Assembly (NCBI GenBank): GCA_026399755.1
Contig: JAPLQI010000066.1
Coordinates: 1 to 33,172 of the forward strand
Length of the DNA: 33,172 nucleotides
Direction: 5' to 3'
Source: Pseudomonadota bacterium
GTDB lineage: Bacteria; Pseudomonadota; Gammaproteobacteria; Burkholderiales; Chitinibacteraceae
The notes beneath the pieces were generated by a model, which saw only the letters and a list, made by a program, of their open reading frames with translations, did no database searches and was not told the origin of the DNA. The position numbers were made by a program, and so were the translations under genes. Below, piece after piece: positions 7,401 to 16,637 of this stretch (the first letter of the stretch is position 1; each line of letters begins with the position of its first letter).

Positions 7401-9800
7401 GTGACTCAACAGCTATCTCTTGCACAAATCGATAAAATGCACGCTTACTGGCGTGCGGCTAACTACCTTTCTGTTGGCCAAATTTATTTGTTAGATAACC
7501 CGCTTCTTACCGAACAACTGAAGTTTGCTCACATCAAGCCTCGTTTGTTGGGCCACTGGGGCACGACGCCCGGTCTGAATTTTATTTATGTTCACGCTAA
7601 TCGCATTATTAAACAACGCAAAAGCCCAATGATTTATATCACTGGTCCTGGCCACGGTGGCCCGGGTTTAGTGGCAAATACTTATCTGGAAGGCAGCTAC
7701 GAAGAGTTTTATCCACATATCGACCGCACTACCGCCGGTATGCAACGACTGTTTAAGCAATTCTCCTTCCCACGCGGTATTCCTTCGCACGTAGCACCGG
7801 AAACTCCGGGCTCGATGCACGAAGGCGGCGAGTTGGGTTATTCGCTTTCACACGCTTTTGGTGCTGCATTTGATAATCCAACTCAAACGGTGATTGCCGT
7901 TGTGGGTGATGGCGAAGCTGAAACAGGCCCGCTGGCGGCATCTTGGCACTCCAATAAATACCTGCACCCAGTGAACGATGGTTTTGTACTGCCGATCTTG
8001 CATTTGAATGGCTACAAGATTGCTAATCCAACCCTGCTGTCCCGTATTAGCCACGAAGAAATTACCAAGCTATTTGAAGGCTACGGTTACAAGCCGCACT
8101 TTGTTGAGCTGAAGACCGAAACATTCAATGAAAAGAATGAATCGTTTACCGAGATCCACCAAAAAATGGCTGCGACCATGGATCTGTGTATGGCCGAGCT
8201 GGATGCGATTCGTGCTAAAGCACAAGCTGAAATGGATGCTGGTCAGCCTATCGTTCGCCCACGCTACCCAATGATTGTGATGCGTACGCCTAAAGGCTGG
8301 ACTGGCCCGAAAGAAATTAAGGGTAAGAAAGTTGAAGATTACTGGCGCAGCCATCAAGTGCCGTTCTCTGATATCGATGAAGAAAACGTTCACAACTTAG
8401 AAAACTGGATGAAGAGCTATCGTCCAGAAGAGTTATTCAATACTGATGGCTCTTTCAAGGCAGAGCTGGCTGAATTAGCACCAGAAGGCGCATTGCGCAT
8501 GGGTTCTAACCCAGTGGTGCATGGTCAAGAGTCTAAAGATCTGCGCATGCCAGATTTCCGCAAATATGCGGTTACGTTTGACAAGCCAGGTACTGTAAAC
8601 GCCGAAGCAACTCGCGTCATGGGTAAATTCCTGCGCGATGTGATGGATGAAAACGAAGAGCAAAAGAATTTCCGCATCTTTGGGCCAGACGAAACTGCAT
8701 CTAACCGTTGGAACGATGTGTTCGATGTATCGGGCAAAACTTGGTTTGCTGATTACCTTGAAGCCGATAAAAACAACGATTACCTAGCGCAAGATGGCCG
8801 CGTAATGGAAATCTTGTCTGAGCATACTTGCCAAGGTTGGTTAGAAGCGTACAACTTGACCGGTCGTCATGGCTTCTTCAGCTGCTACGAAGCGTTTATC
8901 CATGTGATTGATTCGATGTTTAATCAGCACGCAAAATGGCTGAAAACAACACGCACCATCAACTGGCGCAAACCGTTGCCATCGCTGAACTACCTGCTGA
9001 CATCGCATGTATGGCGTCAGGATCACAACGGTTTTAGTCATCAAGATCCAGGTTTCCTTGATCATGTGATCAACAAGCGCGCCGAAGTGATCCGCGTTTA
9101 CCTGCCAGCAGATGCCAACACCCTGCTCAGCGTAACCGATCACGTATTACGCAGCCGTCACTATGTAAACGTCGTGGTAGCAGGTAAACAGCCAGCTCTG
9201 CAATACCTGACCATGGATCAAGCCATTACCCATTGCACTAAGGGTCTGGGGATTTGGGACTGGGCGTCTAATGATCAAGGCGGCGAGCCAGATGTAGTCA
9301 TGGCTTGCGCGGGTGAAGTACCGACCATGGAAGCACTGGCTGCAACTGATTTGCTGCGCCAACACTTCCCTGATCTGAAAATCCGCTTTGTAAACGTCTG
9401 CGATTTGATGACCTTGCAGCCAGAAGAAGAGCACTCACACGGCTTAACAGATCGTGAGTTTGATTCGCTGTTTACTACCGATAAGCCAGTGATGTTTGCC
9501 TTCCACGGCTACCCATGGCTGATTCACCGCCTGACTTACCGTCGCAATGGTCATAGCAATATCCATGCGCGTGGTTATATCGAAGAAGGCTCGACCTCTA
9601 CACCGTTTGATATGGTGGTAGTGAACAAGCTGGATCGCTACAACTTAGCCATCGACGTGATCGACCGTGTGCCAGCACTGCAAAAAATCGGTGCTCATGT
9701 TCGTCAAAAACTGTCGGATAAATTGGTAGAACACGGCCAATACATCGCAGAACACGGCGACGATATGCCAGAAGTTAAAAACTGGAAGTGGCCTTATTAA
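7401..9800 (+). CDS. xfp: Xylulose-5-phosphate/fructose-6-phosphate phosphoketolase
   Basis: A thiamine-diphosphate enzyme that cleaves xylulose 5-phosphate (and usually fructose 6-phosphate) with phosphate to acetyl phosphate and glyceraldehyde 3-phosphate (or erythrose 4-phosphate). I place the start at GTG 7401, preceded by GAGG at six bases, rather than the ATG at 7389 that overlaps this ribosome site; the product is then 799 residues, normal for the family. Visible signatures: [52 protein letters not shown], the ThDP/metal motif [36 protein letters not shown] and [17 protein letters not shown]. No acetate kinase gene is adjacent. It is monocistronic, ending at a terminator. Confidence 0.97.
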   Translation: MTQQLSLAQIDKMHAYWRAANYLSVGQIYLLDNPLLTEQLKFAHIKPRLLGHWGTTPGLNFIYVHANRIIKQRKSPMIYITGPGHGGPGLVANTYLEGSYEEFYPHIDRTTAGMQRLFKQFSFPRGIPSHVAPETPGSMHEGGELGYSLSHAFGAAFDNPTQTVIAVVGDGEAETGPLAASWHSNKYLHPVNDGFVLPILHLNGYKIANPTLLSRISHEEITKLFEGYGYKPHFVELKTETFNEKNESFTEIHQKMAATMDLCMAELDAIRAKAQAEMDAGQPIVRPRYPMIVMRTPKGWTGPKEIKGKKVEDYWRSHQVPFSDIDEENVHNLENWMKSYRPEELFNTDGSFKAELAELAPEGALRMGSNPVVHGQESKDLRMPDFRKYAVTFDKPGTVNAEATRVMGKFLRDVMDENEEQKNFRIFGPDETASNRWNDVFDVSGKTWFADYLEADKNNDYLAQDGRVMEILSEHTCQGWLEAYNLTGRHGFFSCYEAFIHVIDSMFNQHAKWLKTTRTINWRKPLPSLNYLLTSHVWRQDHNGFSHQDPGFLDHVINKRAEVIRVYLPADANTLLSVTDHVLRSRHYVNVVVAGKQPALQYLTMDQAITHCTKGLGIWDWASNDQGGEPDVVMACAGEVPTMEALAATDLLRQHFPDLKIRFVNVCDLMTLQPEEEHSHGLTDREFDSLFTTDKPVMFAFHGYPWLIHRLTYRRNGHSNIHARGYIEEGSTSTPFDMVVVNKLDRYNLAIDVIDRVPALQKIGAHVRQKLSDKLVEHGQYIAEHGDDMPEVKNWKWPY

Positions 9801-9829
9801 TTAGCGCTGTTTAGCTGATTAAAACCCAC

Positions 9830-9864
9830 AAAAACCGCTTTCCTGATGGGGGAGCGGTTTTTTT
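9830..9864 (+). terminator. Rho-independent terminator after xfp
   Basis: AAAAACCGCT pairs with AGCGGTTTTT and is followed by further T residues, 30 bases after the xfp stop. Confidence 0.9.
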
Positions 9865-9880
9865 ATGGGTGCGATCTTTT

Positions 9881-9931
9881 GTAGGGCGGGTGAAACCCGC
9901 GAGCCATGTCGAATAAATACGCGGGTGCACC
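9881..9931. repeat. GTAGGGCGGGTG palindromic repeat, right arm truncated
   Basis: The left arm GTAGGGCGGGTGAAACCCGC and the loop ending AAATACGCGGGTGCACC match the copy at 28239-28297, but the sequence diverges before the end of the right arm. Member of the repeat family also at 22247, 25471 and (mini-form) 23686. Confidence 0.8.
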
Positions 9932-9960
9932 TCATAAGAGCTAATCAAATTGAGAAGGAT

Positions 9961-10200
9961 CTTTTTAGTGCCTTCGGCACGTTGATTTTGGAGCGGTAGC
10001 CACCGCGGGGGCCTTCCTTTCTTGAACGGCCAAGAAACGAAGCCAAAGAAGGCCGCCCCGACCAGCACGAAAGCCCCTCACTGCGGATAATCGGCTCGGC
10101 GAAAAAGGCTGCTCGCTCGCTGCCTCGCTACCCCTTTTCCGAAATCCCGAGCCGCTTATTCCTCGTTTCGGCGTGCTTCAAGGGGGGATTTAAGCCCTAT
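9961..10200. repeat. Probable interspersed intergenic repeat with long imperfect hairpin
   Basis: A GC-rich, non-coding-looking block. CGGCTCGG (10092-10099) pairs with CCGAGCCG (10147-10154), with GAAAAAGG/CCTTTTCC inside, giving a long hairpin whose loop carries GCTCGCTCGCTGCCTCGC. From memory, blocks of this kind recur between genes in betaproteobacteria and give spurious short ORFs; a minus-strand reading frame at 9811-10068 (85 codons, with FFGFVSWPFKKGRPPR) is such a case, running through the xfp terminator and the preceding palindrome. The window holds only one copy, so repeat status is inferred. Confidence 0.5.
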
Positions 10201-10377
10201 ATTTAGATCGTGGATCCTTACGTTCCTTGTTGTTTGCTAATGCAAAGTCAAATTACTTAACGCACAAGGAGGGGCATCTGTTTTACGAGCCACAATTTCT
10301 ACCCGCGTTTTTTCATGTGCACATGCAACAAAGTCATCTTACTGCCTTACAATGAGGGGTAAACAAGGGAGAAGGCT

Positions 10378-11126
10378 GTGAGCGATTTTGAGCGTTTATC
10401 TGATCTGGTAGCTTTGGCTCGACGGGTGGCGGCTGAAGAAATTATGCCGCGCTTTCAGCAGGTGGCGTCCGCACGTAAACACGATGGCAGCTTGTTTACT
10501 GAGGCGGATATGGCATCGCAAGCGGCTTTGCAGCGTGAGCTCCCAAAAATTGTAAATTGCCCAGTGCTGGGCGAAGAAATGAGTGTGGCCGAGCAAAAAG
10601 CGCTATGGGCAGATCATCAAGATGGCTTGTGGATTGTCGATCCAATTGATGGCACAACCAATTTTGTACACGGCTTGCCGCATTTTTCGGTGTCGATTGC
10701 CTTATTTCGCCAAGGGCGGCCTGTGTTGGGCGTGGTGTATGTACCCGCCTTGGACGAATGCTTTTCGGCTGCCGCAGGCTACGGCGCATGGATGAATGGG
10801 CGCCCTTTACCTCTGCGGCAGGAAGTGCCCAAATCTTTATGTGAAGCCGTAGCGGCAGTGGAGCCTAAGTATTTAGGCGGTATGGCTCTTCGACCATAGA
10901 CTGGTGCTGGCTGGCGGCAGGGCGTACAGATTTAATGTTGCATGGCTCGCAAAAATTATGGGATTACGCTGCAGGCGTGCTGATTCTATTGGAATCTGGC
11001 GGGCAAATTGCCAGCATTCATCATGATAATTACTGGCAGGATAATATTTGGCAAAGATCGGTGGTGGCCGCGCGTTGCCCATCTTTATTTAAACCTTGGT
11101 TGGAATGGGTTAAAAATAATCGTTAA
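10378..11126 (+). pseudogene. Inositol-monophosphatase-family gene, broken by an internal deletion/frameshift
   Basis: The GTG start at 10378 follows GGGAGAAGG. The first frame gives 173 residues with normal family motifs (LGEEMS at 64-69, WIVDPIDGTTNFVHG at 85-99, whose Asp88 and Asp91 bind metal) and stops at 10899 after EPKYLGGMALRP. The family continues in another frame directly across this point: SSTIDWCWLAAGRTDLMLHG, then KLWDYAAGVLILLESGG, ending at 11126. Relatives normally have roughly 15-20 residues between these two parts, which are missing, so a short out-of-frame deletion is likely. The C-terminal metal aspartate (WDYAAG) is therefore not translated with the N-terminal half. The family covers inositol-1-phosphatase, CysQ-like and histidinol-phosphatase activities. 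A sequencing or assembly error is the alternative. Confidence 0.8.
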
Positions 11127-11729
11127 AACATGCTGCTCAATAGCTTTTGCTGCATAACTAATATTGTTGTGACTATAGCTTGGTGCTGAGCATGTGAATG
11201 CGCAACATTCTTTATGGGATTGTTTGTCCTCGTTTCACTCAGTGCCAAGCTACATCTATTCAAATTTAGTCGTATCCGACAGCACAATAGTCAAATGGCC
11301 ACGTTGATTTATAAAAAAATCAATAGCTTAGTCGGTTATTAAAGGATATTTCAAGCGCAATCGCCAAGGAATCCAGTCAATTAGCGAGATGAATAAGTAT
11401 TTTACATTGTGTTGCAAATGGCATATTTGTGCTTCAATGCGTTCGATTCAATTTTTGACGGTGTTGTACTAAAATAAAAATATGATCGTTATCATTGTTG
11501 TCTTCAGATCGCTTTGATTAAATTTAAAGGGCCACTATGGATAACTCATTGATTTTATTGTAATGGCCATTGTGTATAAAATAATTAATCAGAGCCCATT
11601 AAAGCTAATTGGGGAGGCGTAATACTTTATGCTCACCCAAAAATCACTGGAAAATGCAGATGCAGTGTCGGGCAATACTTATGCACGTTTTACAATTCAT
11701 GCCGTTTGTTTCTTTGTGGAGAAGAGCAA
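11127..11729. other. 603-bp AT-rich spacer before the LysR gene
   Basis: No convincing gene. The region is AT-rich and contains an imperfect Fur-like sequence at about 11481-11499 (minus strand AATGATAA followed by CGATCAT). A short in-frame leader reading would begin at 11629 but overlaps the LysR gene in another frame and looks random. Confidence 0.5.
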
Positions 11730-12659
11730 ATGCTCATGCTCTCTAGGCATTTACCAAGTACCAGAACTTTACAATGCTATCTTGCCGTTGCACAGGAGCT
11801 CAATTTTAGAAGTGCTGCAGAGCTACTGAATATGTCTCAGCCGCCCTTATCTCGCCAAATCCAAGGGCTGGAAGATTTATTAAGGGTGCAACTTATCCAG
11901 CGGGACACTCGTCAGGTAAGTTTAACTCCAGCTGGTGAGCAGTTCAAAAGAGAGGCGCACACATTTTTATTGGCGCTTGATCTTGCTGTTCAGGGGATGA
12001 AGGTCAATTTTCAGGATGAATCTGAAGGCCCTGACATTGTGCGTATGGGCTTAACCAGTGTTATTAATTATTCTTTGATCCCCAATCTGAATATGCTGAT
12101 CAGCAGTCCAGACTTTGTAAGGAGTCGCTTGGAGCGTGCCTATTCTAAGTATTTGGTAGAGCGTGTTCGTCGGGGAGAGTTAGATATTGCTATTGTTGGC
12201 GATATTATCGCCCCGGCCGATGACCTGAGTGTTGAGTTAGTGGGGTGCGATCTAACCATCGTTGCGCTTCCTGCTAACCATCCAGCCGCAGAAAAACAGG
12301 TGCTAGAACTCAGCGACCTAGGCGATATGCCTCTGTTTTGGTTTTCACGCACGGATAACCCTGCTTTTTATGATAAATGTGAGCGCGTATTTAAAAGTTA
12401 TCATTATTCGGCTCCTCGACGACTCCAAGCCAAAGATTTTGCTGTGTTATTGGCTGCTATCGCCGCTGGTGAAGGAATAACCCTCTGCTCGGCGTCTATG
12501 CAAGCCACTTCTCATGTTGGTGTCGTCTATCGTGCACTTTCCGCTAAACTTGCTCGCCAGCTGGCTATAGATTTGCACATTGTTTCGCGCACACAGGAAA
12601 CGCGGCATCAGGTCTTGGATAAAATACAAACCATTCGCTCTGTGCTGAGCAGCAGCTAG
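11730..12659 (+). CDS. LysR-family transcriptional regulator
   Basis: A 309-residue LysR-type regulator. The ATG at 11730 is chosen because GGAGAAGAG lies just upstream; a TTG eight codons earlier is less likely. Residues about 5-65 form the winged helix-turn-helix (LNFRSAAELLNMSQPPLSRQIQGLEDLL ... LTPAGEQF, in the usual LysR pattern), followed by a linker helix and a periplasmic-binding-like effector domain from about 90 (IVRMGLTSVINYSLIPNL, GELDIAIVGD). It is convergent with the aldo/keto reductase gene and is the only regulator beside the minus-strand accessory cluster, so it is the natural candidate to control it (inference). The effector is unknown. Confidence 0.9.
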   Translation: MLMLSRHLPSTRTLQCYLAVAQELNFRSAAELLNMSQPPLSRQIQGLEDLLRVQLIQRDTRQVSLTPAGEQFKREAHTFLLALDLAVQGMKVNFQDESEGPDIVRMGLTSVINYSLIPNLNMLISSPDFVRSRLERAYSKYLVERVRRGELDIAIVGDIIAPADDLSVELVGCDLTIVALPANHPAAEKQVLELSDLGDMPLFWFSRTDNPAFYDKCERVFKSYHYSAPRRLQAKDFAVLLAAIAAGEGITLCSASMQATSHVGVVYRALSAKLARQLAIDLHIVSRTQETRHQVLDKIQTIRSVLSSS

Positions 12660-12664
12660 TTTAT

Positions 12665-12684
12665 AGCGCAGGCTAGCCTGCGCT
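12665..12684 (+). terminator. Hairpin after the LysR gene
   Basis: AGCGCAGG pairs with CCTGCGCT around CTAG, five bases after the stop, followed by TATTCTT. A likely terminator, perhaps serving both convergent genes, though the T-run is weak. Confidence 0.55.
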
Positions 12685-12754
12685 TATTCTTACTGCTATT
12701 ACTGAAAGATAGCCCTTGGAAAAAATGATGGTGCTAACTTTCAGTTTTTTCGGC

Positions 12755-13798
12755 TCAAGCATTAATTCCTTTCATTCCTTCGCTACTATAACGGGAGCCA
12801 CGTACTTGAGAAGCAGGCATTGCATGGTCCAGCTTCTTCAAATCTTCTGTAGTTAATGTTAAGGCAAGTGCTCCTAAATTTTCTTGTAGATAAGTTGAGC
12901 GGCGCGTGCCAGGGATCGGGACGATATGGGGGCCCTGAGCAAGCAGCCAAGCCAGTGCAACTTGGCTGGGGGCTACGGAATAATTTGTTGCAACTGCAAG
13001 TACCGTTTCTAGTAAAACAAGGTTATGGTTTAAATTTGTTTGTTCAAACCTTGGGTTGTTGCATCTAAAGTCTCCAGCGGCAAAGCTATCTGTGTTGCGT
13101 ATACGGCCACTTAAAAAACCGCGCCCCAGTGGTGAGTAGGCGACAAAGCCGATGCCGAGTTCTTGAGTTAGAGGCAAAATGTCTTGTTCAACCTCTCTGC
13201 TCCACAGGGAGTATTCGCTTTGTAATACAGATACAGGATGCACTTGGTGAGCTCGTCGCAGAGTTTTAGCTGAGACCTCACACAAACCAATATGCTCAAT
13301 TTTGCCTTCTTTAACTAAATCGGCAAGGCATCCCATGCTCTCATCTATGTCGATAGATGTGTCAAGCCGATGGATATAATAAACGTCGATACGATCAACG
13401 CCCAGACGCTTTAAAGAAGCTTCGCAGCAACGGCGAATATATTCTGGCCTGTTATTGATACGCCGAGCTGATGATGTATCGGCAGGCCATTCAATACCGC
13501 ATTTCGTTGCGATTTTGAGCTGCCCTGTCTTGTAAATATCTTGGCGTGAGCGAAGCAAATCACCGATCAGCAACTCATTATGCCCTTGGCCATAAATATC
13601 AGCTGTATCAATGAAAGTGACTCCACGATCAAGAACCTCATTGAGTAGTTTTTTCGAGTCCAGATCATTTGATGGGCCATAAAACTCGCTCATTCCCATT
13701 GCGCCGTAGCCTAAGCTTGATACGATTAAGCCCTCACTCAGTGTACGTTCTGGCAAGATTTTCCGGCTGGTTTGTTTGTTGCTTGTTGCTAATGTCAT
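12755..13798 (-). CDS. Aldo/keto reductase
   Basis: A 347-residue NADPH-type aldo/keto reductase, probably reducing an aldehyde or ketone in the cytoplasm. The ATG at 13798 has GAGA upstream; a TTG ten codons earlier is an alternative. The catalytic tetrad is intact: Asp64 and Tyr69 (DTADIYG), Lys99 (IATKCG) and His143 (YYIHRLD). LGYGAMGMSEFYG near the N-terminus and VAYSPLGRGFLSG fit the AKR13-like branch (perakine-reductase/YakC type). It is the last gene of the minus-strand cluster and is separated from the decarboxylase-like gene by a strong inverted repeat, so it may be transcribed on its own. The substrate is not deducible; within the AfsA cluster it could act as the reductase (inference). 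Confidence 0.92.
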   Translation of the reverse strand: MTLATSNKQTSRKILPERTLSEGLIVSSLGYGAMGMSEFYGPSNDLDSKKLLNEVLDRGVTFIDTADIYGQGHNELLIGDLLRSRQDIYKTGQLKIATKCGIEWPADTSSARRINNRPEYIRRCCEASLKRLGVDRIDVYYIHRLDTSIDIDESMGCLADLVKEGKIEHIGLCEVSAKTLRRAHQVHPVSVLQSEYSLWSREVEQDILPLTQELGIGFVAYSPLGRGFLSGRIRNTDSFAAGDFRCNNPRFEQTNLNHNLVLLETVLAVATNYSVAPSQVALAWLLAQGPHIVPIPGTRRSTYLQENLGALALTLTTEDLKKLDHAMPASQVRGSRYSSEGMKGINA

Positions 13799-13913
13799 AA
13801 ATAGTCTCTTTTTCTGTGGATGCGTCAAAAAATGAGCGAAGCGGATTCTGTCTTTAAATTAATGTTTGCTGCTGGTTTTCATCCCATTTAGAAGCGATGA
13901 CTTGGTCTGCATT

Positions 13914-13954
13914 ATTTGCAAGACCACCATACTGCTGTCCGTGGTCTTGCAAAT
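13914..13954. repeat. 14-bp perfect inverted repeat between two cluster genes
   Basis: ATTTGCAAGACCAC (13914-13927) pairs with GTGGTCTTGCAAAT (13941-13954), loop 13 bases. It lies 116 bp upstream of the aldo/keto reductase start and 20 bp after the decarboxylase-like gene. No T-run follows on the minus strand, so a regulator site or RNA hairpin is as likely as a terminator. Confidence 0.6.
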
Positions 13955-13974
13955 TTGCTTTCGTATTCTGCTTC

Positions 13975-14376
13975 CTAACTTTTTTTGGAATGAATAGAGG
14001 CAATCGCAGTTCGATAGGCGGTGAGTCCATTCATCGTTGCTGGCAGTCCCGCGTAAATAGCCATTTGGATGACGATTTCCAGTAATTCCTCTTGGCTAAC
14101 CCCAACATTGAGTGCTCCACGCATATGGAAGGCCAGTTGTTCTGGTGCATTACCCATCGCTGTAAGAGCCGCAACAGTCAGCATTTCTCGGGTTTTAAGA
14201 TCCAAGCCTGGCCGGCCCAGTACATCGGCAAAGGCATAATCGGTAACCAGACGAGCTAAGCCAGGGTCAAGTTCTGATAGTTTATCGCTGACACGAGAGG
14301 CTGTATTGGGCTCCAAAGCATCCATCAGGCGCCGCCCCAAGAGGGTCTTTTCACTCATAATGACTGGTGAGTTCAT
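13975..14376 (-). CDS. Carboxymuconolactone-decarboxylase-family protein
   Basis: A 133-residue all-helical protein of the CMD/AhpD-like family. The core LKTREMLTVAALTAMG and QLAFHMRGALNVGVSQEELLE followed by IQMAIYAGLPATMNGL is the classical gamma-CMD pattern; the AhpD-type CxxC pair is absent, so it is not a thiol peroxidase partner. Members range from true 4-carboxymuconolactone decarboxylase to many uncharacterised proteins near oxidoreductases. Its ATG overlaps the stop of the MFS gene (ATGA), so it is translationally coupled to it. No other protocatechuate-pathway gene is present, which argues against a role in aromatic breakdown. Confidence 0.88.
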   Translation of the reverse strand: MNSPVIMSEKTLLGRRLMDALEPNTASRVSDKLSELDPGLARLVTDYAFADVLGRPGLDLKTREMLTVAALTAMGNAPEQLAFHMRGALNVGVSQEELLEIVIQMAIYAGLPATMNGLTAYRTAIASIHSKKS

Positions 14377-15605
14377 GCCGATACGCTCGTTACAGCTGGC
14401 TGAGTAATCAGTAAAGGCCGGCCTAGATTGGCCACTACGAGGATGGATACTGCACCACCCAAGCCTGCTACCATCATTACGGCAGAAAATCCGCTATAGC
14501 TAAGCACCCAAGCACCCAACATTGCGCCGACACCGATAGCCGCATTGAAGATCGCCACATAGACAGCTGATGCAGGCATCGCAGCACTACCCGCTGTACG
14601 TAGAATCCATGTTTGAAACCCGACAAAGGTCACTGAGATGGCAGCTCCCCATATTATGAGCATCGCTGTTATTCCTGTTGTGCCAAGTGCAGCACCCCAA
14701 TAGCCCAAAGCAATAAGAGCAAAGCTGAGTAACATTAGCGCCAGTACTAGAAACGGCTTCAGATACCGGTCAATAAAGACCCCCGTTAAGATATTAGCCA
14801 GCAGTCCCGCAGCGCCAAAGCCAAACAATAAAGCAATCACAAGCGCTGATTGGATGCCTGGCATTTCGCGTAAAAAGGGCTCGATGAAAGTAAAAGCTGC
14901 AAAGTGCCCGGTTACCGCAAAAGCTGTGGCGATATAAATGCCCCATAAGTCCGCTCTACGCAGTACGGCGAAGAGAGCCGCCGCTGCTCCTTTACTACCA
15001 TCATGCTGGATGCGAGGCAGCACCGGCACCATCAGCAACGCGCTGATTAGGCTTAAAGCACCTATGGCAGAGAAAGCCATGCGCCAGCTGCTTTCTTGGC
15101 CGATAAGGGTGGATAGTGGAACGCCAAATACACTGGCGGCCGAGACCCCGCCAAAGACGATAGAGGTTGCCAGCCCAGCGTGGCGTGCCGGAGCAATTTG
15201 TGCTGCTGAAGCCGCAATGACAGCCCAAAATATACCGTGGGCGATTGCACCAAAGGCACGAGCGGCTAACAGCAGCTCAAAACTACTAGATAACATCGAG
15301 GCTATATTTGATAAACCAAGGCATAACATCAGCCCGATCAAGAGTTGCTTACGTGGTAATTGACCTAACATAAAGGCAGAGAGCAGGGCGCTAATGGCTC
15401 CAATCCAAGCGTAGAGAGTAACCGTTAAGCCAATGCTCGCTTCACTACGCCCAAGATCATGTGCAATGGCAGATAACAAACCAATAGGTGCTAACTCGGT
15501 AGTGACAATTGTAAAAGCACCAATGCCCAGTAGGATAATGGCCAGCCAAGTTCGCCAGCTTGGCAGCTCTGGCGTTTGATTTGAGTGTGATAGATTCTTT
15601 TTCAT
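14373..15605 (-). CDS. MFS transporter, drug/sugar-efflux (SotB/AraJ-like) type
   Basis: A 410-residue inner-membrane protein with twelve predicted helices, of the major facilitator superfamily DHA1 branch. Features include TTELAPIGLLSAIAHDLG in the first helix region, AARAFGAIAHGIFWAVIAA in helix 4 (like SotB/YdeA) and IVFGGVSAASVFGVPLST in helix 5. Such carriers export small molecules using the proton gradient. It sits between the phosphatase and decarboxylase-like genes in a tightly coupled operon, as expected for export of the operon's product or of a toxic substrate. The stop overlaps the next gene by four bases. Confidence 0.9.
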   Translation of the reverse strand: MKKNLSHSNQTPELPSWRTWLAIILLGIGAFTIVTTELAPIGLLSAIAHDLGRSEASIGLTVTLYAWIGAISALLSAFMLGQLPRKQLLIGLMLCLGLSNIASMLSSSFELLLAARAFGAIAHGIFWAVIAASAAQIAPARHAGLATSIVFGGVSAASVFGVPLSTLIGQESSWRMAFSAIGALSLISALLMVPVLPRIQHDGSKGAAAALFAVLRRADLWGIYIATAFAVTGHFAAFTFIEPFLREMPGIQSALVIALLFGFGAAGLLANILTGVFIDRYLKPFLVLALMLLSFALIALGYWGAALGTTGITAMLIIWGAAISVTFVGFQTWILRTAGSAAMPASAVYVAIFNAAIGVGAMLGAWVLSYSGFSAVMMVAGLGGAVSILVVANLGRPLLITQPAVTSVSA

Positions 15606-15639
15606 ATGGATCTCGGGGGGAGGATAAAAATAAGCGTAA

Positions 15640-16320
15640 TTAAGTAGCTAAGTGGCTCCAGCCACGTGCAGCCGCTAGTGCTGTTAGTTCACTTGAGCCC
15701 CCAATGGCGACTGCTACACCTACTGCTTCTAGCATTGCTACATCGGAAATATCATCTCCGTAGGCATAGCAGTTTTCTGCAAGGGCTCTATGTTTGTAGA
15801 GAAAAGACTTGAGGGCATCTGCTTTCCCTTTTCCTATGGTTTGAGGATGACCGATGCTCCCTGTTAACCGGCCTTGCTGATCTACTAATAATTGAGTGCA
15901 AAGGCAATGTTTAACGTTTAACTGATCAGCCAGTGGTTGCAATAAAGGAAGCATTGAGCCAGAAACCAATACGGGTACTACACCCGCAGCTTGGTGAGCC
16001 TTTAGTTGTTCCACTACAGTATTGATATAGGGAGGCTGCTGCTTATTAAAACGCTGCTCAAACCAATTCAGTCCTGCCTCTTGTAAGTCCTGCAGCAAAG
16101 CGTTTTTGAAAAAACTGTAATACAAATGGTTTAATTGCTCACGGGATTGGCCATTGGAACGTGCACAGCTAAAGGAATAATCGAAGTGCTCTTTCAGGCT
16201 AGGCATGCCTTGTCTCTCGCTCCAAAAAGAGAAAAAGTCGAACATGCTTTTAATCGAGATGAGTGTTTCATCAACATCAAAAAAAGCGTACTGGGTGGCA
16301 GACTTTAGTGCCGAGCTCAC
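15640..16320 (-). CDS. HAD-IB family phosphatase
   Basis: A 226-residue haloacid-dehalogenase superfamily hydrolase of subfamily IB (SerB-like), acting on small phosphate esters in the cytoplasm. Motif I is DVDET with nucleophile Asp15 and acid/base Asp17, motif II is VLVSGS, motif III lysine is in GKGKADAL, and motif IV is YGDDISD. A helical cap (residues about 20-100) fits subclass I. The start overlaps the stop of the tautomerase gene (ATGA), showing coupling. In the setting of an AfsA-type enzyme a phosphatase is meaningful, because the butenolide intermediate of A-factor synthesis carries a phosphate that must be removed; that assignment is inference. Confidence 0.9.
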   Translation of the reverse strand: MSSALKSATQYAFFDVDETLISIKSMFDFFSFWSERQGMPSLKEHFDYSFSCARSNGQSREQLNHLYYSFFKNALLQDLQEAGLNWFEQRFNKQQPPYINTVVEQLKAHQAAGVVPVLVSGSMLPLLQPLADQLNVKHCLCTQLLVDQQGRLTGSIGHPQTIGKGKADALKSFLYKHRALAENCYAYGDDISDVAMLEAVGVAVAIGGSSELTALAAARGWSHLAT

Positions 16321-16547
16321 AGGGCCTCCTCATAGACAAGTCGCCGACTTTTTTCACGAAACTCCGGAGCCGACCCAAGCACGCCTGCGTCGCCCCAGCG
16401 CGAGGGCTGTACTTCACTTATAAAAACTGAAATCTTATCGAGTGGTGCGGCTGTGGTTTCATGGACAATGCGAGTAATTCCTTCGATCAGGGCACGAGCC
16501 TGCTCATCGTCCTTTATTGGCCAAGTTGTAATTTGAATAACGGGCAT
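16317..16547 (-). CDS. 4-oxalocrotonate-tautomerase-family protein
   Basis: A 76-residue member of the tautomerase superfamily, whose enzymes use the N-terminal proline as general base for keto-enol isomerisation. The sequence starts MPVIQITTWP, so removal of Met exposes Pro1. The helix GITRIVHETTAAPLDKISVFISEV follows the 4-OT pattern. AGGAG lies six bases before the ATG. It is the first gene of a four-gene coupled operon (tautomerase, HAD, MFS, CMD-like) and follows a triple inverted motif at 16638-16682. The substrate is unknown. Confidence 0.9.
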   Translation of the reverse strand: MPVIQITTWPIKDDEQARALIEGITRIVHETTAAPLDKISVFISEVQPSRWGDAGVLGSAPEFREKSRRLVYEEAL

Positions 16548-16637
16548 GGAAATCTCCTAAATGTTTACTGCAAAGGGCCTCCCCTCTGTAGTGATTGGTT
16601 TACTTGATGAGTTGCTTTGCAATGGTATAAATCCAAA

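Noticed and set aside
8070-8393. Antisense frame opposite xfp
   Set aside because: It lies wholly within a strongly conserved phosphoketolase gene and has no gene-like features.
9811-10068. Minus-strand reading frame of 85 codons
   Set aside because: It crosses the xfp terminator, the truncated palindrome and the GC-rich repeat block; it lacks a ribosome site and its translation looks like read-through of repeats.
11481-11499. Fur box
   Set aside because: Only one half fits the consensus well, it lies about 230 bp before the LysR gene, and no iron-related gene is near.
13975-14376. Protocatechuate-pathway decarboxylase (PcaC)
   Set aside because: No other pca genes occur, and the neighbours are a transporter, phosphatase and tautomerase; only family-level naming is justified.
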